From NCBI RefSeq assembly GCF_910592395.1, contig NC_088319.1, positions 13,142,001-13,206,000 on the forward strand: 64,000 nucleotides of DNA, written 5' to 3'. The notes under the pieces were generated by a model. The model saw only the letters and a program-made list of their open reading frames with translations. It made no database searches and had not been told where the DNA came from. The stretch's first letter is position 1. Each line of letters starts with the position of its first letter. Shown here in pieces: positions 37,401 to 49,731 of the stretch. A program made the translations under genes and the position numbers. The stretch comes from Lineus longissimus. Its lineage: Eukaryota > Nemertea > Pilidiophora > Heteronemertea > Lineidae.

Positions 37401-39284
37401 ACAGGCAACCCAAGCACTCGGCAGAACTGGTACAGTCCAAAAAACACAGTCGACCTAGTTCTCTGTCTAGATATTGAATGGCATATGTTAAAAGCAAGGA
37501 TGGAACCATTCTGTGTAGGGGCGCCCAAGCCGGAGGATATCGGAGAATGGAGCATGATATTACGTACCACCATAACCTATGTCTCCAAAAATCTTCTGGC
37601 ATTTTATGTCAAAATCTCAAGGCCTCTTTTATTGATCCAGCAGGCTTTGTTTCTCGGCAGATGAGAAGGAAGAAGAGCCAGGGGGTGCTGTGCACAGCAT
37701 CACTGAGGAATGAATGGAAATATTACAAGACAAAGACGTGGGGATGGCAATATCAGAACAGAACATTTTTAGAACAATCAGCAGACTTAAGCCTATTTGA
37801 ACTAAAGCAAAGCCTAATAACAGGAATTCGAAAATGATCTGAAGTATATATTCCAAACTTAGCAGACCATTAGATTAAAAAAATTGATAGTTAGCAAATT
37901 AAAGCAAATTTCACATTTTCCTTTCTGATCAAGAGCTAAAATCAAATGTCAAACCAATTGATTTTTTTGATAGAAGCACAAAGCAAATTGACTCAGTACT
38001 TTAATACCTTGTATGTGGGCAAGGAGGCAACCGTTTTCTTTGTTGATGGAAGGAAAAATAAAAAGGCACAAGACTATAAAATACCCATCATATTGTGAAC
38101 AACAGGTGATATTTCATGCTGGTCGCTGGGTGTTCTGGGGGAAAGGTGAATAGCTGGGCCTCATTATCGAATTGGTTAGGCACAAAGGAAATATGTATTC
38201 AGCCTTGATTGTCAGCAAGAATGAGGACCAGTAGGTACCACATTACAGAGAGACAGGAGACAGGCGACAGAGTCACAACCAGGACTAGGAGACAATCGGA
38301 GGGACGCATGGTCTATGAGAACACTTTAAATGCTGTGGTGGACACAGAATTGTGCCAGTGCGGGAGTGTACGACAAATGGTTGCCCAAAACTCTTAGCTC
38401 AACGACTAAGTAGTAAAGTCCAAGCTAAGGTGATCCCTGAACTCTCCCAGATTGAAGCATTTTTGACGACTCAGGAACGGAGAGTATGGAGCTGAATCGA
38501 ATTTGGAAGAAAAAGAAGAGAGACCACGTAATTGGAGATTAATTCATACCATAAAAAAGACGAGACAGACCAAGGTTTGACTCAGTCTACCAAACTAAAG
38601 AGAGAGCTTTGGTGAGGGAGGGGGTCCTGAAGTTACAAATAAGAAATTCAAATTTCCGCAATGTCACATCTTTTTTAAAAGAACAGTAATCTGCATAGAT
38701 AACTTGTGGAACTGGTTTCTTGCATGGACCTCTTCAATTGTTGGTTTATCTTTGCTTCACTCTAGTTTCAAAAGCATTTCCTACATGGTCTCATTTACTT
38801 TGAATTTTTACAACTGGCATTTACTCGACAATGTGTTCTTTTCAACCTAACACCAGTAATGATGTCAATTGGTGATCTAACTTCATCACAGAAAAACAAC
38901 ACCCGAAGCCAATGCTGAAGACGTCAGCTAAGAGTGTCTGTGCGGCAGCGATACGCTCGTTTAATATTCTAATAATGAGTTTTCTGTCACCAGCCACGAT
39001 TTGATCATCCAGTGATGAGGATGGCATCGTCATTAGAGCAAGTTGATCGCCCTAAGATAATCTCAACCTGGTATACTGATCTTGGTGTTAAATTGCGGTT
39101 TTCTTTTCTCGATTTGCTCCTCTTGGGTGATGCCACAGAACAACAATGTGCTATACTGTAAGTCCATAAATATTTGTGAAGCTATAAAATGGAAAATTTG
39201 CTACTTTTATTGGCTTTAGATGAAATTACATATTTGCTGCAATTTAATGGAAAATGCATATAGGGTTGATATTTCCTGCATTTC
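34456..39284. other. No assignable gene
   Basis: 36074-36088 is a run of 15 C. 37157-37837 is an open stretch of 226 codons on plus interrupted by one TGA at 37475; it contains the word AAAACACAGTCGACCT twice (37298, 37441), but shows no known motif and no splice sites. It could be a fossil coding region or chance. No other support for genes in 4.8 kb. Confidence 0.3.
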
Positions 39285-39585
39285 AAATTCGTTTTTCACG
39301 GAACATTCATGAAAAAGCCACAATTTTTTGGGGGGCTGATGATTTTTCTTTATTTTGAGCAGGAAAAAAAACAAGTGAAATAATATTTGGACTCAGAAAT
39401 TTTTTCATCCTTCAGAGTTGAATTTTTTCTGACAAAATGCATGATTAGGTTTTCCAACCAAAATTGTTGAACTTATTCATAAGTTCAAAATTCTGAAAAA
39501 TTTCAAAGCCAAATTTTTTGGGGGCTGAAGATGTTTCTTCATTTAGAGCAGGAAAAAAACAAGTGAAAATTTTTTTTTTGGACAC
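39285..39585 (+). repeat. Dispersed repeat family D, dimer copy 2 (longer form)
   Basis: GAGCAGGAAAAAAA..CAAGTGAAA..ATTTGGAC occurs at 39357 and 39546 (189-bp period), with AAAGCCA(C)AATTTTTTGGGG before each. Between them lies GACAAAATGCATGATTAGG with the following 45 bp (39431-39495), which is nearly identical to 1786-1853 in the family A relic and is missing from the shorter copy at 24296. This ties family D to the interior of a longer family A element. Confidence 0.75.
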
Positions 39586-41007
39586 AGGGGTGAGAAATTC
39601 TTTTAGCATGGATTAATGAGCATCTGGAAAAAATCCACAATACTGTCTTAAACCAATTCAGCTGGTCCAAGCCCCTCACTCGGCAAGTGTCAGCTTGGCG
39701 ACCGTTTATGGAAAGTTGCTGAAGTAATTAACTATTTATGAAGTAACAGTATTTATGACTGACTATGGTTTTGTAAAGGCAAAGACAAAATGTTCCGGGA
39801 GGGCCACAGCAGCTAAGAATTGTGAATACCATGATACCTCCCAGAGGAAATAAGAATAAACTTGATAAAAGGATGACCGTGGATGGATGGGATGCACTGG
39901 GTATCAAACGATGAAAAAAATATCGAGATGTCTAGCAGAAAACAAAAGACATTCTGTGAATATGCCTGATGACCATGCACTTGGCCAAAATATTTGCAAT
40001 TACTACTTCAAGAGTTCTAAACCAACCACATGTTGGTGTGAAAAAGGTCGGTGTAGCATGTCTAGCCATAGTCACCAGATGACAAAACATCCACAAGGAA
40101 TTTCACTTAGAGAAACATCAATTCAGCAAAAAGACATTCCAGTGTAATTTTGCATTCTAGACACCCAATTTAACACTGACCGTTACCCCGAGTGACTGCT
40201 ATTAGGGTGCAATAATCTAAACTGAATCCAATGGCCGAAACTTTTGGTGATGAATAGTTCACTCAAACAATGTTCACATTCGGAATGTCCGCACTGAAAC
40301 AAAAGAACAATACTAATTATTGTTAGCAGGTTTGGCGAGTTAACGGCCCCAACCAATCTTCAACCAATGATTCACTGGTTGCGATTGTTCATAACGCTGG
40401 CGCATAATTTCGACAATCCATCAGAGACCATTCTTGTCGACTTTTGACAATTCGTTTTGACTAATCAGCCACCTGGTGGTAATTATGGAAACTTTCTTAA
40501 TTACTTTGGTCACTTGTGCGTAGATTTATGACATAGTTCACAAAAGAAAGGCACCGGATGTCAACGCAACTGACCAATGACTTTCGGCTCTATTTCTAGG
40601 AATTTTTTTCTTTGCACGAGGGAAAAGAAACGAGATCTGTGAAGGCAGTCAAGCATACCAGGGATGTGATCCCGATGATTGTCATCATCCTGATTTAATG
40701 CAAATAGAAAAAAGTTTAATTCATATCTGAATGTGGTATAGCGGGACCCGGTGAAATCTACGAGACTGTTTCTAATCTCATATTTCTGAAGGTTTTTGCA
40801 CAAAAAATACCATAAAAAGTTTGGGGATGTGATTGAAAATCTTTTTAACAACTTTTCCTGGGCCATGCCGGCTTCCTTTCTGCCTTTTTTTGGCTCTGAT
40901 GCACTTTTTTGTCTGTGTTCACTCATTGGCAGTGCAGCATATCACTGCAGTTTCTAGCAAAGACCAACTATGCATAATAATAACTCTGTCTCCAGTACGA
41001 AGCAGAA
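39586..41007. other. No identifiable gene
   Basis: Unique sequence. The 121-codon minus-strand stretch at 40561-40926 has no support. Confidence 0.4.
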
Positions 41008-41621
41008 ATGTTAGCTAGAGCCAACACTAAAGATATCTCAATAAGCAGCACCCAAGGAGGTGGGTTATTTGCGGACTCAACAAAAAGTATCTGCAGCACT
41101 TCACAAGGCATTGCCGCACGTTCGATTGCAATCCCTGCATTGCGGCAAATGATCCTGAACTCCCGCGAAGCATATCGTTGCAACGGAGTTCAATTACTAA
41201 TGACACCTGCCCGATCAAATCGCATCATCCCGTTCCGCTTTTTACACCAACTTTGAAGTATAATTTCCCCGAGTGTTTGATCTCGCACAAACCTGGTGAC
41301 AGTCCCCTCATCAGAGCGCCGCCACGCCGGCCACCGTGCGACAACAACAAAGCTCACTGCTGCGAGAGAATGGTGATGGCGAAAAAACGGCAGAAATAAT
41401 GAGCTGCTATTTGTTGAATGGAAAAAAATTGGGATCATTTGCAATGTGGTTGTCTTGGATAATGAAAGCATTTGGTGAATACCTAGGACTTCTTGTTTCC
41501 GCGTTTTGACTTTCCTGACAACTATGGTTTCTGTCAGGGCAGGGGTGTTTTCCACTTTCTTCTTCAGCTTTTGCTTTGCACTTTGAGGAGTTATTCTCCA
41601 AAGAGTGTTCCACCTATACAT
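41008..41621. other. Possible fossil coding region, strand uncertain
   Basis: This block is less AT-rich than its flanks and open in several frames. On plus, 41008-41256 is 82 codons and its frame is open further upstream. On minus, one frame runs from 41621 to 40968 with a single stop at about 41188 (143 codons before it, 71 after). The two strands cannot both be coding. No catalytic motif, acceptor or donor was convincing. A decayed transposon or retrogene is possible. Confidence 0.2.
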
Positions 41622-44600
41622 GGCGCGGATGAGGGCTTTTGTGAGCTACTACAGTTATGCCAACTGGGGTTATTGACCCAGTGACTCCGACTTTGGCCAT
41701 AGGAGTCCATCACAAGCTATTTTGTCTTTGTGACCTTGAGCAAGATACTTTACCCTAAACTGTTTTGTCACATGAATGAGATCAAAAAGAGGAGGTTCCT
41801 TGTGACCCCCCTATGTTAGAAACATGAGTGACTTGCATGGACTCTAGATTCTGGATCAATGGACGAATACGCGGAATAAACCAAACATGCGCCTAACTGT
41901 TGTGTACACAAAAAGGCTCATCTTGCCATTGAGAGCAGTGATCACTGGCAAATAACACGTCCAAGTGCAGAATAAGTTGCTGGGGCTGGGAAGGGGTAAA
42001 AAACCTGAAGAGAAAAATACCTTGCCTTCACTTGAATGTTTCATCCACAAAATAGTTAGCATCTTTTGAAATTATTTTTTTAAGCTAATTACTTTACCGT
42101 GTAGGCTCACTAACAACACAAAAAGGAAACCCAATTTTTTCAAGAAGGTTTTTCTTCATTCATGTCAGTCGCAAAACAAATCTATCTTTTTTCAGTCATC
42201 GAATCAGCAGTAACAGTCAGGTGACACATCATGCATTCTCCTTATATATAAGAATGTACTTCTGGCTAAAAATGTGAGCATGACAATAATATCGACTTCA
42301 AGCACTGCTAAGACTCATTGGGTAGACGCATTTTAGTCCCATTGCCATTTACATGTCACATGACTTCAACTAAACTTGTCCACAAGGTTTTCTTCGCAAA
42401 GTATCTGAGAAATCTAAGATTTAACATCGTCATGAAGACAGTCATGAATAGAAATTGATGGGTTAACCAATTGCTGAGCAGTATCAAATAATCAAACAAT
42501 TGTTATTTACCGAAAGCGTTTTTTATGCGGGATCCACACGCTTGGAATATTTGTTGATTTCATTGAGAATAGCAAATTTCCAGTTGCATGCATTTTTGGG
42601 ACATGGAACAGAAATTACGTGAATTTGCGTGATAAAGTAATCTGACAACTCAATAATTCATCTTCCCGCATGCTCGTTTGGAAGATGGTACCACCACACC
42701 GAGGCATTACATCCCATCTTCTGCATTCAATCTTGTATGAAGGAATATTTTACAGAACCTATTACAGCATCTCGAGCAGTTTTGCGTGCCACTACATCTG
42801 GGCACCAACCTTCATTTCTATCAAGATAAGTTATTTTGATAATTCCCAACCATCTAATTCACCTATTCAGATACAAGCTCATATCAAGTTGAATCTTTAC
42901 CCAAAAATCCTATTCAAATCTTATTCAAAAATAAGATTTACAGATAAGGGTTCAGATTTGCCCTGTTAGTGTATGTTTAACAACCCTTTTCCCCTGGAGC
43001 CAGAGCCCTCAAACACAAAGGGATGTAATCCTATTTGTTAAGGAGTCAAGTAGAAGTTCCGTCCCTTGCCGGAGGCTGCGATGAGGGTCTGAAGATATGA
43101 TAATGGAGACAAAGGAGGGACGGGCGCATCAAACTACAGGGTGCCAATCAAGATGCTACGCAACAATAGTGAGGGAGAGAGACGTGGCAGGAGGCAGGGT
43201 GGAGAATTAGCGTCTTAATAGAATGATGAGGGTGGAGATGAGGATGCTAAAAGGGTGGGAGGGGAGACACAGAAAAGGGTTGTTTGGAGGGAATGTAGCA
43301 GATGGATTAATTAATGAAAACCGTTTTGTATGCTAAGAGTTGCGTAGCATTGCAAGAGGAGAGGAGACCCAATTGGCATGTAGGGGCACTACTGGGCAGA
43401 GCTTTCACAGTGCACCTAATCCCTCCTTGTACCAGCCAGGGTGGAGAGGTCGCTCAGTCCAGAAATTAGCTGACGGGAAATTAAAACTATTTGGTATACC
43501 AGGAGAGTTGTATCAGGAAAGGGCACAATGACTTGTAATATCTTCAATGGGGCATAGAAAGTATCTCTGAAAGTCAATGTCAGCAAAAGGTGAAATTTGT
43601 ACCTAGTCCTTGCCCAAAAGTGAAAATACTTTGCTGCTTCAATTATTAACAGTGTGGCTGTTCTGAATCTCTTACACAGACACAGTTTGACTGCTTAATG
43701 CAACCTCCATTGTTCAAGCAGTACATTTCTTTCAACTTGGCACAAAAAATCGAAATCTTATGACAAAAACTTGGAATCTTTTTCCTGTGGCCTGACTGAC
43801 AACAAGCTTATTTAGATTCTACAACGACTCTGAAAATGAAACCCGGAAGCCACACAATGCCAAGAAGCTCTAAGCCTGTCGAACAACTTCCACGGGATCC
43901 CAATCAGCACAGGAACATCTCCGTGTTTTTAGCTGGGAAAGGAGCGTATGCTTGTCACCCAACGCAACCGATTGGATACGGGCAAAAATGGAGGACAGTG
44001 ACTCGTTGTCACCAGGTGGGAGTTGGGCCTAATTACTGCTAATCTCAGCTCATTTCAGTTGCCATGACCATCATAGCATGAGGAGTAAAAGTGATAATGC
44101 TGACAGTCCCCAGCGAATGCGAACTTCTTCCCTGGGCATAACATCTTTCCGCAGAGCGCTTAATTCAATTAATCAGTTGAATATAAGTACATCTCGTTAT
44201 TGTTAATGATCTTCACAATAACAGGAGTTGTGTGACACTATAAGTTAGATTCAATGAGAAGGGGTTTCTTATGACTCGTTAAATTATGAGTTTCTAATAT
44301 CAAATTAAAGCGTTGTTGACGCAGTAACGAACAGTGACCTTTTTGACAAAACTTTCCTTTGGAAGCTTCCGTTTACTTGTACATATGTAACACAACCACA
44401 TGTTGGGAACAATATCATAATAGCTTCTGCCAGAGAGCATAACTCCAACCCCCTCCCCTGTCTTTCAAAAGGCAATGATCCCTCCTTCATGCTAAGATGA
44501 TGAAGAAATCACTGTGACTGTAAGAAGCTTGTCCCTAAGAGGCGCATGACCACACGCTGGACTGGACAAGGCAATAAGATTTATAGAACTCACTACCCTA

Positions 44601-45156
44601 GCTATTCATTTAGCAAGATGAAGTCCCTGCCATCACGATTGCGAGGTTTTCGTGTCCACTTTCTAAGTAATTACACTATAAAAAAGAGCAACTTCATTAT
44701 TAAGCCATTGTTGTTTGCTGCCTCAAAAAGGACACCATGGTAGGAGACAGGTTGGCCAGATTAAGTTACACAAAGTCACTGATAGGTGTCTCTACTATTT
44801 TACAGAATATCCACACAATATACCCGGTCAAACTGACCGAGTCCCTTGACTGTGAATATTAGCAAAAATTTATAAAGAATTGTTTAGACACCTGGAGACT
44901 ACCATTTGGACACCCTAGCTCCTGCCTAAACAGTCCAACTGAATAGTCCAACTTTAAAGACTGAACTTTGAACACACTTGGGTACCAATTGCTGAGGACA
45001 CTGTTCCCCAAAATGTATGTGAATACCATGAATAGTATCACATAGACACCATCTACCCCCTTTTTACAGAGAACCTACAACTAGGAATTCTACAGCCATG
45101 TGAGAAATTAGAATTGGTCTCCTCCATTTAAAAATGCTACTTCCCCTGAAAAATTC
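41622..45156. other. No identifiable gene; purine-rich tract
   Basis: About 43130-43310 is strongly purine-rich (GGGAGAGAGA, GGGTGGGAGGGGAGA) and may adopt unusual DNA structure. No gene evidence elsewhere. Confidence 0.4.
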
Positions 45157-45621
45157 ATGTCTCAACCAAAACTAGCTGGGCAATTGCGTAAAGATTTGCT
45201 TGTTTTGGGCAAGATAATCAATCCATTGGACAAGAATGCGTTAAAAACCATGGTAACTATAATACCTTTGCCGAGAAGATCTCCCCCTAGGCGTAAGCGC
45301 TTAAGACACGGTCAAAGACCCTCAAAGCTAGCTACCAGGCAACGCAAGTGTAGAATAGCTGCCCAGCTAGGAATTCCATCAAGACATACCGCACAAAAAA
45401 CCCACCGTGAAAAGCTGCTTAGGTTCTTTGCCGACTGCGATGCATTCATGTCATTCGTTTGTGTTCGATGCGCGAATCTGTTAAGGAAGATGTCGGATTT
45501 GCAGTCCTTGTGTACACTGCAGTTCAGAGTTATCAAGGGATTCCTTAAAAAACAAGACCCAAGACACGCATGGAAAAAAGATAAGAACAAAACGAGACTT
45601 GATCTTCTAGCTAAGAATTGA
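45157..45621 (+). CDS. Unassigned basic open frame followed by a poly(A) signal
   Basis: At 154 codons this is the longest open frame outside tandem repeats. The product is rich in Lys and Arg (for example PRRSPPRRKRLRHGQRPSKL) with a Cys-containing stretch near the middle-to-C-terminal part (FVCVRCANLLRKMSDL). AATAAA lies 78 bp after the stop (45699-45704), a normal spacing for a last exon. Against it: about one frame of this length is expected by chance in a window like this, the opposite strand is open for 115 codons, and I recognise no domain. It could be the last exon of an unknown gene, a transposon remnant or chance. Confidence 0.25.
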   Translation: MSQPKLAGQLRKDLLVLGKIINPLDKNALKTMVTIIPLPRRSPPRRKRLRHGQRPSKLATRQRKCRIAAQLGIPSRHTAQKTHREKLLRFFADCDAFMSFVCVRCANLLRKMSDLQSLCTLQFRVIKGFLKKQDPRHAWKKDKNKTRLDLLAKN

Positions 45622-45959
45622 TAATCTGCCACAATTAACATTTTGGGCACTGGCATCAAGCAATCTTAGTCGTAGTTTTGGTATTCCTTTTTCATTGCAA
45701 TAAAAACGTCAAAGGTGCCACACAGCCCAACTGGGTAAAAATGTTGGTCTACCATGCTGCAGGGCCAATGTCTGAATTAAGTTTAACCATAGACTATTCT
45801 ACTTCTGAATGAATCACAATACAAGTGTTTCATTGAAGCAATGTATGGTCAATTCTTTGAAGGTGACTTTACGATTTTCCCCACCTCACATAAAAACTTT
45901 TCAAACTAGATATGGGCTAAAATCTCAGAAAAGACTGAGGCACTGGGTATATGGTGCCC
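45622..45959. other. Poly(A) signal only
   Basis: AATAAA at 45699-45704 on plus. Nothing else recognised. Confidence 0.35.
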
Positions 45960-46093
45960 TGCTATTGAATTGATGTGGGCATGATGTGGGGACAGAGGAA
46001 GAACAACAGGATGGAAGGACAGAAGGAAGGACGGAGACCATTCAGACCCATATTATAAGCTCAGCTAGCTTTTATTACCCGAGCTAAAATCAT
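45960..46093 (+). mobile_element. Interspersed repeat family C, 3' end fragment (copy 3)
   Basis: A GGACAGAAGGAAGGACGGAG purine tail is followed by ATATTATAAGCTCAGCTAGC and ends CCGAGCTAAAA. This corresponds to the tail, ATTATATAGACTCACC, and GTGAGCCAAAAA end of the copy at 690-1268. Only the 3' portion is recognisable. Confidence 0.5.
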
Positions 46094-46171
46094 CTTGGCA
46101 GTCAGTGTCTACCAGGCTGAGCACACGTTTATCAAAAAAGTTGCTTTTATTTAAAAGCCATCCTTAATTTG

Positions 46172-46420
46172 ACAATTCAACTTCTGTTTCTATTGGCTGA
46201 TTAGCTGAAAAGGGACCCTTGGCACTTTTACATCAATCATATAAGGTACGTGAAGCTCTAATCAGTTACATCTAGTTCAAATTCAATTTCTAATGGCGAG
46301 CTGTGCATCACATTAATGTCCACAAGACCAAACACATAGGCCCTAATTCGAAAATTCAAATTCAATTTCTAATGGCTGCTGGCTGCTGGCTAAAGAGAGC
46401 GCAGTGCGCTGATGTCCATC
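46172..46420. repeat. Degenerate direct repeats around TTCAATTTCTAATGGC
   Basis: TTCAAATTCAATTTCTAATG occurs at 46276 and 46355, and a weaker relative (CAATTCAACTTCTGTTTC) at about 46172. The 79-bp spacing suggests an old tandem duplication. Confidence 0.5.
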
Positions 46421-48863
46421 AATTCTGTGTGGACTTACAGATCAAAGGGCCCAACATCCAGACTCTTTCGAGTTACCCTTTGATGGTTTTGCATCAAATG
46501 CTTGCGTCAGTTAAGACAAATTGTCTTCTTTTCATCACAGGGTAGTCATATTCAACTTTTTCTACTTTGATCATGGCCGAGCACTTTGATTTTGACCACA
46601 GTTTGTAGTATTTTGATTGTGGCTTTATCTCCTAAAGAAAGCAACAATACTTTCCAAGAATATTCTGAGCCCTTTATGCAATTATTCTGACATCTGTGAT
46701 GTTATTGTTCTGCATGACTTCAAACGCACCATCCGCCAGGTTTGATGTTTAGAGCCAAAGAAGTATTTTAGGTACGGATCTGTAGACATTTCTATACAAC
46801 AAGATACAGACGTCAAATTGAAATTCTTCCAAGAAAGTTAGGGCCATACTTTGACCACGATTGTTCAAATGAACATCAAAGAAGTTAGATAATAAAGGTT
46901 CATGCTAAGACCACGGGTGCAGCTCAAGCACCAAAGCGGAATTCAACCATCCGATTTAGCCCACTGAAATACTTCTGTGAATAACTTCAAAAGAACTGAC
47001 ATCTTTTAGGCTTCATAGTTTATACTTGCTTTTGGAATGTACAACACAGAAAATAGTTTGCTACATGTAGACTGATGTTGGTTTAATGACCTTGCCATGC
47101 AATGCCGTCCTGCAAAATCAAGACAAAAATGCAACCCCTCGTCATCTTTCAAATCATGACAAAATTTTACGGACAAAGGGGTTACTTGCTTCATTGATCA
47201 CAGCTAATAGAGCAGAAAGAGTGCAATGCATGTCAGAGATGGTCGTAAGTACTGAAGGCGAAATTACACGCACCTTATTTGGTCACCAGGCACCAGCGCT
47301 CAAAAAGGTTCGACATATATCTTGGGGGCACGATCGAGAAGATGGTGGAGTGTTTGAGCATGGGGATAATAGCAATATCTGGGGGAGGTTGGGTAGATAT
47401 GCTGAGGGGGTTGCGTCTGATTCCAGAAAAAGAGATGAGGAATGGTGTGCAGTGTAGAGCTTACTCTGTGACGTCTTCCCTGTCAAAAAAATCATCAGAT
47501 ATTCAAGAAGTACAGTATTGTTAATAAACACAACCTCTGCCTTCCTAAAGTTAAAGGTCAAAGTTTGAGTTTATAGTCTGATAGAAGTAATGGTAGAGGT
47601 TATCATCAGACTTCTCACTTTAACCCAAGTTTACCTTGAAACCTTTCAGGGGAACTTGAACTCAATCAGCACAATAACCAGTGCATTTCTGACCCATTTA
47701 AACATCTGGGTGGAGTAAAGCACTTAAGACAAAGCAACCTGCCAAGAGTCTAAAGCCGGTGTGACTGCAGCCAAGAGTCTGCAAGGCTTGGGACTTGAGC
47801 CTGCCCAAAAATTCATTCCTTGTTGGTTTTCATCAGTTCCCAAACAATAGTAATTTCAATCAAACTTAGTCTGTACCAATCACGCCAGTGGAGAACTCTT
47901 TGGTGGCCCTAACTTTATTACACCCAGCTCTTTCAGCAGGGTGTAACCTTGTTCCTGTGCTTTTGATCACTTCAGACTTAATTGACATGAAGCTGGTGAG
48001 TACTTATTGCGGCCAAGTTAGAGGAAATGGACCATATATAGACAAACAAAAGACATCATTCAGTTGTCCATAAGCAAAAGACAAGCTACAATGACTTCTA
48101 CTTCAGACAGAAGTTGTTGCAATAAGGATTGGTGCAAGCTGAAAAGATAAAATCACGATTTTCCTCCATCTGATGCAAGTGCTGTGACAGACTAAGACAA
48201 ACTCCTTGAATAGCCAGCCTATCAGCTTAGTGGATTATTTGCCTTTCCTGGGGGACTTGCAGACAAACGATAAGGCCAGATTTCCCTCTGTAAGGAATTC
48301 GATCAACATCGATGTCTACATCAAACTTTTTCTCTGGCGTATAATTCTGTATGTGCTGAGCTTGGTTGCTCCGAAGTAACCATGCAGCGAACATAATTGT
48401 TCAACATTGGGGAATACCTAAACCCTCCGTGTTTACAAAAGAATTACCTCGAGAGACCCAAGACGCTGAGCACATTCTAAGGACAGAAAAAAAACTGGTT
48501 CTCGTCTTTCTAACTTGTTGATGGCGAGATATTAGGTGTTGGAACCATTTTGCTCAGTGGCGACACATATTGCTGAATTTTTTATAAGTTTTATTCATGT
48601 GAAAAGGGGCGGCGAGAATTCTATGTTCGATGTCTCAACCTCTCTTCAACCAACAAGACAGCATTTTCTAGGACAGTTGTACCATACAAAATGTATCATC
48701 TGAAAAGAAAACTTTCCTTCCCAATACGACAAATTATCCTGTTTTCAATGTCCTACTACTTACTTCACTTTTTTTAATCAGAACAATTGGGGATATTTTA
48801 ATAACCTGACATATGTCCTGAATGTCCTTAAGTGAACAAGTGACCAGTTTAATGACCTGGCAC
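46421..48863. other. No assignable gene
   Basis: Plus-strand frames at 47086-47457 and 47279-47524 overlap each other; the second includes GGTIEKMVECLSMGIIAISG. They have no domain match. A pyrimidine-rich acceptor-like sequence on the minus strand (TTTTATCTTTTCAG ending near 48143) could start a downstream exon of the 49574 candidate, but the product stops after 13 residues and is not claimed. Confidence 0.3.
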
Positions 48864-48979
48864 ATGAACTGTCCTTTGGACTTTCTCTATCCAATAATTG
48901 GCTGTATTTTAATGACATCGAATGAACTGTCCTTTGGACTTTCTCTATCCAATAATTGGCTGTATTATAATGACATCAA
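48864..48979. repeat. 58-bp tandem duplication
   Basis: ATGAACTGTCCTTTGGACTT and the next 38 bp occur at 48864 and again at 48922, with only a few mismatches at the distal end. It abuts the TA-flanked element at 48983. Confidence 0.9.
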
Positions 48980-48982
48980 ATA

Positions 48983-49137
48983 TAGTGGAACCCCGGTCGG
49001 CGACCGCCTCGGTAATGCGGGGAAAACCTAATCATGCATTTTGTCTCCAGATTTTCAACTTCACTAATGCGACCACCCCGGTAATGCTACCATTCAACCT
49101 CGGTCCCATGAGTGGTCGTGTTACTGGGGTTTCACTG
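48983..49137 (-). mobile_element. Complete pogo/Tigger-like MITE, family A (155 bp)
   Basis: Left end TAGTGGAACCCCGGTCGGCG and right end, read inverted, CAGTGAAACCCCAGTAACAC. TA flanks both ends (48981-48982 and 49138-49139), the standard target duplication of Tc1/mariner-type elements. Read inverted, the right 110 bp match the relic at 1703. The interior GACAAAATGCATGATTAGGT then joins directly to the other end, so the element looks like an internal-deletion derivative of a longer parent. No transposase is encoded. Confidence 0.8.
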
Positions 49138-49573
49138 TAGTTATTTTTCGACTGGTCTAAGCCACGTTGATACTCCAACAATCGAAAGCCAACAACTGCC
49201 TCTCGCATCATATATGCACTATAACCAATATCTGAGGTAAATGTAGCATTCACATCATTTGACGATTAAAACATGGCATCACATGGTGACATAATTTCCC
49301 TGCGGTTTCAGCACATCATTTCAGGTCGACTAGAACCTTAGGGAAATCTCAAATTTGAATACCATTGCGAAGTCAATTCAAATCGATGATACAGGTCATT
49401 TTCCTTAATTTTGAATGAGCAAGGTTTTGAAAAGAAGATTTAATGGCAGTTTTGCCCGGGGGTTGTCCAGAGTCCAGAGGAGGTAGAGGTTCAAACAGCC
49501 TTTGGGTCTAAGTGGAATACAAACTTGGATAATAAAAGTTCTTGCCTGACATTGAGGCCAATGCTAAACTTAC
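49138..49573. other. No identifiable feature; presumed intron of the 49574 exon candidate
   Basis: If 49574-49631 is a first coding exon on minus, its intron begins at 49573 with GTAAGTTTAG and runs through this segment and the family A element. Confidence 0.35.
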
Positions 49574-49631
49574 CCAGCTCCTCTGCAGGGTTAAAGTAAA
49601 TTGGAGTGTACTGGGTTGATTTTGATCCCAT
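49574..49631 (-). CDS. Candidate first coding exon with myristoylation-type N-terminus
   Basis: An ATG at 49631 in strong context (AAGATGG) opens 19 codons plus one base. The product begins MGSKSTQYTPIYFNPAEEL. The exon ends GAGCTGG directly before GTAAGTTTAG, a strong donor, giving phase 1. Gly2 with Thr6 fits the N-myristoylation pattern MGxxx(S/T), so the protein may be membrane-anchored. An in-frame TAG lies 15 bases upstream, supporting this ATG as the start. A CCAAT box sits at 49725-49731. An alternative frame that also starts with ATG (49714) and runs through the same donor is open, so the frame choice is an inference from codon quality. The protein is not recognised and the next exon was not found. 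Confidence 0.45.
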
Positions 49632-49724
49632 CTTCGCCGTCGTCTAAACTTAGCTACGACGGGCAGGATCAATCGGGTCCAATTGTTTTCTGTCAAAGGA
49701 TCAATATCGTGCATTAGGCGTCAG

Positions 49725-49731
49725 CCAATCA
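49725..49731 (+). promoter_or_regulatory. CCAAT box
   Basis: AGCCAATCA matches the NF-Y core and lies 94 bp upstream of the minus-strand ATG at 49631. NF-Y sites work in both orientations. Confidence 0.3.

Noticed and set aside
37157-37837. 226-codon open stretch with one stop, as a pseudogene
   Set aside because: No domain, no splice signals and no relatives visible. A single interruption in a chance open stretch is not evidence of a gene.
40968-41183. Distant resemblance of a minus-strand frame to an AAA-ATPase Walker B region
   Set aside because: The invariant acidic pair is not present and the alignment needs a gap, so it is chance.
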